Of a DNA stretch of 8,056 nucleotides, positions 6,108-8,056 are shown in pieces. The DNA is from an uncultured Alphaproteobacteria bacterium (GTDB lineage Bacteria > Pseudomonadota > Alphaproteobacteria > Rs-D84). The notes under the pieces were generated by a model that worked only from the letters and a program-made list of their open reading frames with translations, did no database searches and was not told the origin of the DNA. The number at the start of each line of letters is the position of its first letter. The first letter of the stretch is position 1. The stretch lies in NCBI GenBank assembly GCA_937888635.1, contig CALARG010000041.1, positions 1-8,056 of the forward strand, in the 5' to 3' direction. A program made the translations under genes and the position numbers.

Positions 6108-6260
6108 TCAGGCTTTTAAGAAAATCATACGAAAGGATGACCCACGTGGTCTTTACGCGTACGCGCTGCTTTTATTTTGCCACAGTCGGATATCAGTGTG
6201 TTGCCACACAGCCTTCGTACGGGATTTCTTACGTCCCTAAGCCAACTCCCCTGTTGATTC
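6082..6260 (-). ncRNA. Candidate structured RNA (about 180 nt): independent small RNA or attenuator leader of the secreted-protein gene
   Basis: No protein gene explains this stretch, yet it is bounded by a near-consensus promoter and an intrinsic terminator on the minus strand. Inside, two distant segments can pair: 6212-6230 with 6118-6136 (about 17 pairs with small bulges and mismatches) and, further out, AAGCC at 6239-6243 with GGCTT at 6111-6115. This would close a long stem around a 75-nt interior that holds smaller hairpins: TGTGT/ACACA near 6197-6210, GACC/GGTC near 6139-6151 and the CGCGTACGCG palindrome at 6156-6165. Size, closing stem and isolated transcription unit resemble 6S RNA, but I could not match conserved 6S sequence blocks, nor those of tmRNA, RNase P RNA or SRP RNA. 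Because the protein gene follows immediately, a regulated leader is equally possible. The pairings were found by eye. Confidence 0.55.
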
Positions 6261-6266
6261 ACACAT

Positions 6267-6296
6267 ATTTTAACAAAAAATTAACACCCATGTCAA
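6267..6296 (-). promoter_or_regulatory. Strong sigma-70-type promoter for the structured RNA
   Basis: Minus strand TTGACA (6296-6291) matches the -35 consensus exactly, and TAAAAT (6272-6267) differs from the -10 consensus at one position; the spacer is 18 bp. Transcription is expected to start near 6260. It is the best -35/-10 pair in the window. Confidence 0.7.
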
Positions 6297-6312
6297 TTGC
6301 AAAGATAAATAT

Positions 6313-6338
6313 AAGTTGTTAGTGTAAGTTGTTAGTGA
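6313..6338. repeat. Tandem duplication of a 13-mer (two copies)
   Basis: AAGTTGTTAGTGT (6313-6325) is followed directly by AAGTTGTTAGTGA (6326-6338), identical in 12 of 13 positions. The pair makes up most of the left arm of the inverted-repeat element. Confidence 0.85.
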
Positions 6339-6436
6339 TAGGTGTCAGCAAAAAAGAATCCCGTCATACCAGCGCAGGCGGGTATCCATTGCCCCACAGG
6401 GACAATTACTAACCACTTACAACTTACACTAACCAC
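6315..6436. mobile_element. MITE-like inverted-repeat element, about 122 bp, non-coding
   Basis: The left end (6315-6337) and right end (6414-6436) are 23-bp inverted repeats identical at 21 positions. The 76-bp interior holds a dRS3-like palindrome (6366-6385) and a second small hairpin, TTG.CCC ACA GGG.CAA (6389-6405). There is no transposase. The element fits exactly between the A-tract of the lpxI terminator and the region upstream of the RNA promoter. No convincing target-site duplication is visible, so mobility is inferred from structure; a large transcribed hairpin is the alternative. Confidence 0.6.
6360..6388. repeat. dRS3-like dispersed palindromic repeat
   Basis: The stem ATACCAGC / GCGGGTAT (6366-6373 and 6378-6385, one A/G mismatch, loop GCAG) with flanking CCCGTC and TCCA matches the widespread CGTCATTCCCGC-type repeat that in translation gives the spurious peptide VIPAQAGIH. 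Such repeats (dRS3 in Neisseria and look-alikes in many proteobacteria) are usually multicopy. Confidence 0.75.
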
Positions 6437-6462
6437 AAAAAAATCCCCCAATCGGGGGATTT
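6437..6462 (-). terminator. lpxI: Intrinsic terminator of lpxI
   Basis: On the minus strand AAATCCCCC (6462-6454 complement) and GGGGGATTT flank the loop GATT, and the stem runs into a tract of seven T (6443-6437). It starts 2 bp after the lpxI stop codon at 6465. The stem is perfect over nine pairs. Confidence 0.95.
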
Positions 6463-6464
6463 CT

Positions 6465-7292
6465 TTATTCATCAACTGCAACAATAAATATCTTTCGTTT
6501 ATTCGCCTGGGCGATAACGGCGGGCTTGTTCACAACAAAACAGGTCTTGGTATTCACCACAATCCCGCGCAGGTTTGCATCTGCCACGGCATTTACCGTA
6601 TCAACCCCAATCGCAGGTATGTCAATTCGCAAATCCTGACCTGGTTTGGTCATCTTGGCAAATACGCCACTGGATTTCTTTTTGCCTGCGCGCATCGCAA
6701 CCACACGTTCCAGCATTTTTGCTGTGCCTTCGGCGGCCTCAACCGCGATAACCTGTTTATCAACCACGACCGATGCGCCAATATCTGCCGCGCCGATGGT
6801 GTGTGAAACCTCAATCGCGCGTTCTATATTTGCCATATCTGATTTTGCAGGTTTTGCGCGTGTCTGTACACCCGCATTTTCAAATGCCAATTCTGGTGCC
6901 AAATCCTGGGCGGCAACAATTTCAAATCCCTGTTTTTCCAGAACACTGTTCAATGCAACTGCCATAGAATCATACCCCCGTTGATGTTTCATAATTTTCA
7001 TCAGTGTTATAAATGTCCACAAATCTGGTCGCAAATCGTTCAGGTTCGGATGCCCCAACGACCCAACAAACACCAATTTTTTTATCCCGCGCCGTTTAAA
7101 TTCGCGTATCGCACGCCCCGCGCCCCCCAGCCGTACTGTAATATCTGGGTTCAGTGCCGGATTTACAAAGTTCTTTAATCCAACAACAAACACATCCCAA
7201 CCCGCGCGCCTTAACGCGTCGCGTGTAAAGAACGGCAAATCCAGTGCGCCGGCAACCAATGCAATTTTATTATCTGTGTTTTTATTCCGCAT
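6465..7292 (-). CDS. lpxI: UDP-2,3-diacylglucosamine pyrophosphatase LpxI (DUF1009)
   Basis: Hydrolyses UDP-2,3-diacylglucosamine to lipid X and UMP, the fourth step of lipid A synthesis, at the cytoplasmic face of the inner membrane; it replaces LpxH in alphaproteobacteria and some other groups. From the ATG at 7292 the protein has 275 residues, close to Caulobacter LpxI. Family features: the N-terminal NKIALVAGALDLP (8-20) for the usual 'G.iAGgG.lP', VGSLGHPNLNDLRPDL (76-91), VVDKQVIAVEAAEGTAKML (176-194), and KPGQDLRIDIPAIGVDTV (216-233). D224 of RIDIP aligns with the aspartate shown to be critical in the Caulobacter enzyme. An in-frame TTG at 7334 would add 14 residues not typical of the family. 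Neither start has a convincing Shine-Dalgarno sequence. It is not beside the lpxD-fabZ-lpxA cluster that often carries this gene, but alone, divergent from an outer-membrane protein gene. Confidence 0.93.
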   Translation of the reverse strand: MRNKNTDNKIALVAGALDLPFFTRDALRRAGWDVFVVGLKNFVNPALNPDITVRLGGAGRAIREFKRRGIKKLVFVGSLGHPNLNDLRPDLWTFITLMKIMKHQRGYDSMAVALNSVLEKQGFEIVAAQDLAPELAFENAGVQTRAKPAKSDMANIERAIEVSHTIGAADIGASVVVDKQVIAVEAAEGTAKMLERVVAMRAGKKKSSGVFAKMTKPGQDLRIDIPAIGVDTVNAVADANLRGIVVNTKTCFVVNKPAVIAQANKRKIFIVAVDE

Positions 7293-7338
7293 ACCTATAT
7301 GGTACGAATAAATCAGACTGGAATCAAGTTGCAATTTA

Positions 7339-7347
7339 TGATAAAAT
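7339..7347 (+). promoter_or_regulatory. Possible extended -10 element for the outer-membrane protein gene
   Basis: TGATAAAAT (7339-7347) has the TGN-TAWAAT form of an extended -10 box, about 40 bp before the ATG. No acceptable -35 lies 16-18 bp upstream, and a second TAAAAT at 7362-7367 is an alternative. The ribosome site is a modest GGGA 6-7 bp before the ATG. Confidence 0.35.
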
Positions 7348-7386
7348 TTTTAACAATGAAATAAAATCAACACAGCGGGATAAAAA

Positions 7387-8056
7387 ATGAGAAAAATATC
7401 ATATCTGGGTTTATTGTTGGCGGTCTGTGGTGCAACGCACGCATATGCCGACTATGACGATGCCAAATTCATGCGCGAGGTTGGACGCGGTCTGGACTTA
7501 ATCAGTGCCGAAACAACCATTCCGGTTATTGTTGACGAAGCACCTGGGGAACTGGGGGCCGAAGTTTATGAATTTGCCGGCGCAGTATCTGATGACGACA
7601 CCCAAATGTTTATTCCTGCATCTATGTATATGCGCATTGGTGGTGGATTAAATCTGGGGTTTGCCACGGACCAGGCATCATTCCAGGACAAAGAATATGA
7701 ATCTTCGGGCAGTTATACAACCCAGATTGGGCTGGGGTGGAACCTGTCGTCTTATGTACGCGCAGAAATTGATTTACAAAATAGTTTCTTTAAATTTTCT
7801 GACCTGGATAAACATTCTGCAACATATAACACAATTGGCGGTATGCTGTATTTTGATTTTGCGCGCCGCTATGTCCAGACGGGTGATGTCACATATCGTC
7901 GTACATTTGTTCCATATATGGGGATTGGTGCCGCCGTCGGTTTATATGAATTTCAGGGCGCAGATGGCGCAAACGGCGTTGTTATTGCGGCGCCCCGTGC
8001 GACATTGGGCTTTAACATTATGCTGACCGATTTATTTGGAATTGATATCGCGTATC
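7387..8056 (+). CDS. Outer-membrane beta-barrel protein (opacity/porin-like), N-terminal 223 codons; gene continues past the right edge
   Basis: The frame is open from the ATG at 7387 to the end of the window with no stop. The first 21 residues are a signal peptide (basic MRK, hydrophobic 5-16, cleavage after AYA at 19-21). C14 is not in a proper lipobox because the residue before it is valine, so a lipoprotein is unlikely. After an acidic segment (about 22-75) come repeated amphipathic strands ending in aromatic residues: MYMRIGGGLNLGFA, the TQIGLGWNL and YVRAEIDLQNSFF pair, TIGGMLYFDFA, PYMGIGAAVGLYEF and ATLGFNIML. The alternation and Gly-rich turns are typical of OmpA-like or opacity-family 8-stranded barrels (OMP_b-brl). 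Its ligand or function cannot be told. It is divergent from lpxI, which makes the lipid A of the same membrane. Confidence 0.85.
   Translation, partial: MRKISYLGLLLAVCGATHAYADYDDAKFMREVGRGLDLISAETTIPVIVDEAPGELGAEVYEFAGAVSDDDTQMFIPASMYMRIGGGLNLGFATDQASFQDKEYESSGSYTTQIGLGWNLSSYVRAEIDLQNSFFKFSDLDKHSATYNTIGGMLYFDFARRYVQTGDVTYRRTFVPYMGIGAAVGLYEFQGADGANGVVIAAPRATLGFNIMLTDLFGIDIAY

Noticed and set aside
6101..6322. A 73-codon plus-strand open frame across the structured RNA region
   Set aside because: It has no ATG with a ribosome site, no signal peptide or domain, and the strong promoter and terminator here are on the other strand.
6342..6806. A plus-strand open frame beginning in the inverted-repeat element and giving the peptide VIPAQAGIH
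   Set aside because: That peptide is the well-known spurious translation of the dispersed dRS3-like repeat, and the rest is antisense to lpxI.
7293..7334. A longer lpxI start at a TTG (14 extra residues)
   Set aside because: The added residues do not fit the family N-terminus, and the ATG at 7292 places the VAGALDLP block at the usual distance.
7387..7449. A lipoprotein signal in the outer-membrane protein (LLAVCG)
   Set aside because: Valine precedes the cysteine where G, A or S is required, and a good type I site (AYA) follows.
1..8056. CRISPR arrays, tRNA or rRNA genes, transposases, phage or toxin-antitoxin genes
   Set aside because: None was seen on either strand; the only repeats are the short elements at 6068-6087 and 6313-6436.

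Overview
The window looks like chromosomal DNA from a Gram-negative bacterium, most likely an alphaproteobacterium of an uncultured or host-associated lineage. The reasons are the LpxI-type lipid A enzyme (used where LpxH is absent, first described in Caulobacter), the tilS-ftsH pair, a heat-shock-sigma-like promoter before groES, two signal-peptide proteins and a beta-barrel outer-membrane protein. Base composition is moderate (mid-40s % GC by eye), with a preference for GCA/GCG/GCC, ACA/ACC and CGC/CGT codons in the housekeeping genes. The genus cannot be named from the sequence alone.

Layout. (1) 1-2027, minus strand: tilS (tRNA-Ile lysidine synthetase) overlaps the start of ftsH (membrane AAA+ protease) by 44 bp; ftsH runs off the left edge after 358 codons. 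(2) 2028-2627, plus strand: a LOG/TIGR00730-family nucleotide phosphoribohydrolase with a good extended -10 promoter, divergent from tilS. Its stop codon interlocks with that of the next, convergent unit. (3) 2624-3222, minus strand: a HIT-family nucleotide-binding protein followed 2 bp later by a DUF167/YggU-like protein, apparently one operon. (4) 3269-5296, plus strand: the groES-groEL chaperonin operon with an RpoH-like promoter, strong Shine-Dalgarno sites and a strong terminator that is symmetric enough to serve both strands. (5) 5308-6051, minus strand: an exported cysteine-containing protein of unknown function whose C-terminal 52 residues resemble one Listeria-Bacteroides (Flg_new-like) repeat unit. 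(6) 6052-6464: a 413-bp stretch without a protein gene but dense in signals. It holds a structured RNA gene or leader of about 180 nt with its own near-consensus promoter and intrinsic terminator, a 122-bp inverted-repeat (MITE-like) element with a dRS3-type palindrome in its core, and the terminator of lpxI. (7) 6465-7292, minus strand: lpxI. (8) 7387 to the right edge, plus strand: the first 223 codons of a beta-barrel outer-membrane protein.

The housekeeping genes serve protein quality control (FtsH, GroESL), tRNA decoding (TilS), nucleotide metabolism (LOG, HIT) and envelope biogenesis (LpxI, OMP). There is no defence system, CRISPR array, phage or insertion sequence with a transposase. 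The least ordinary part is 5300-6440: the unknown secreted protein, the RNA whose terminator lies between its promoter and that protein, and the inverted-repeat element beside them.
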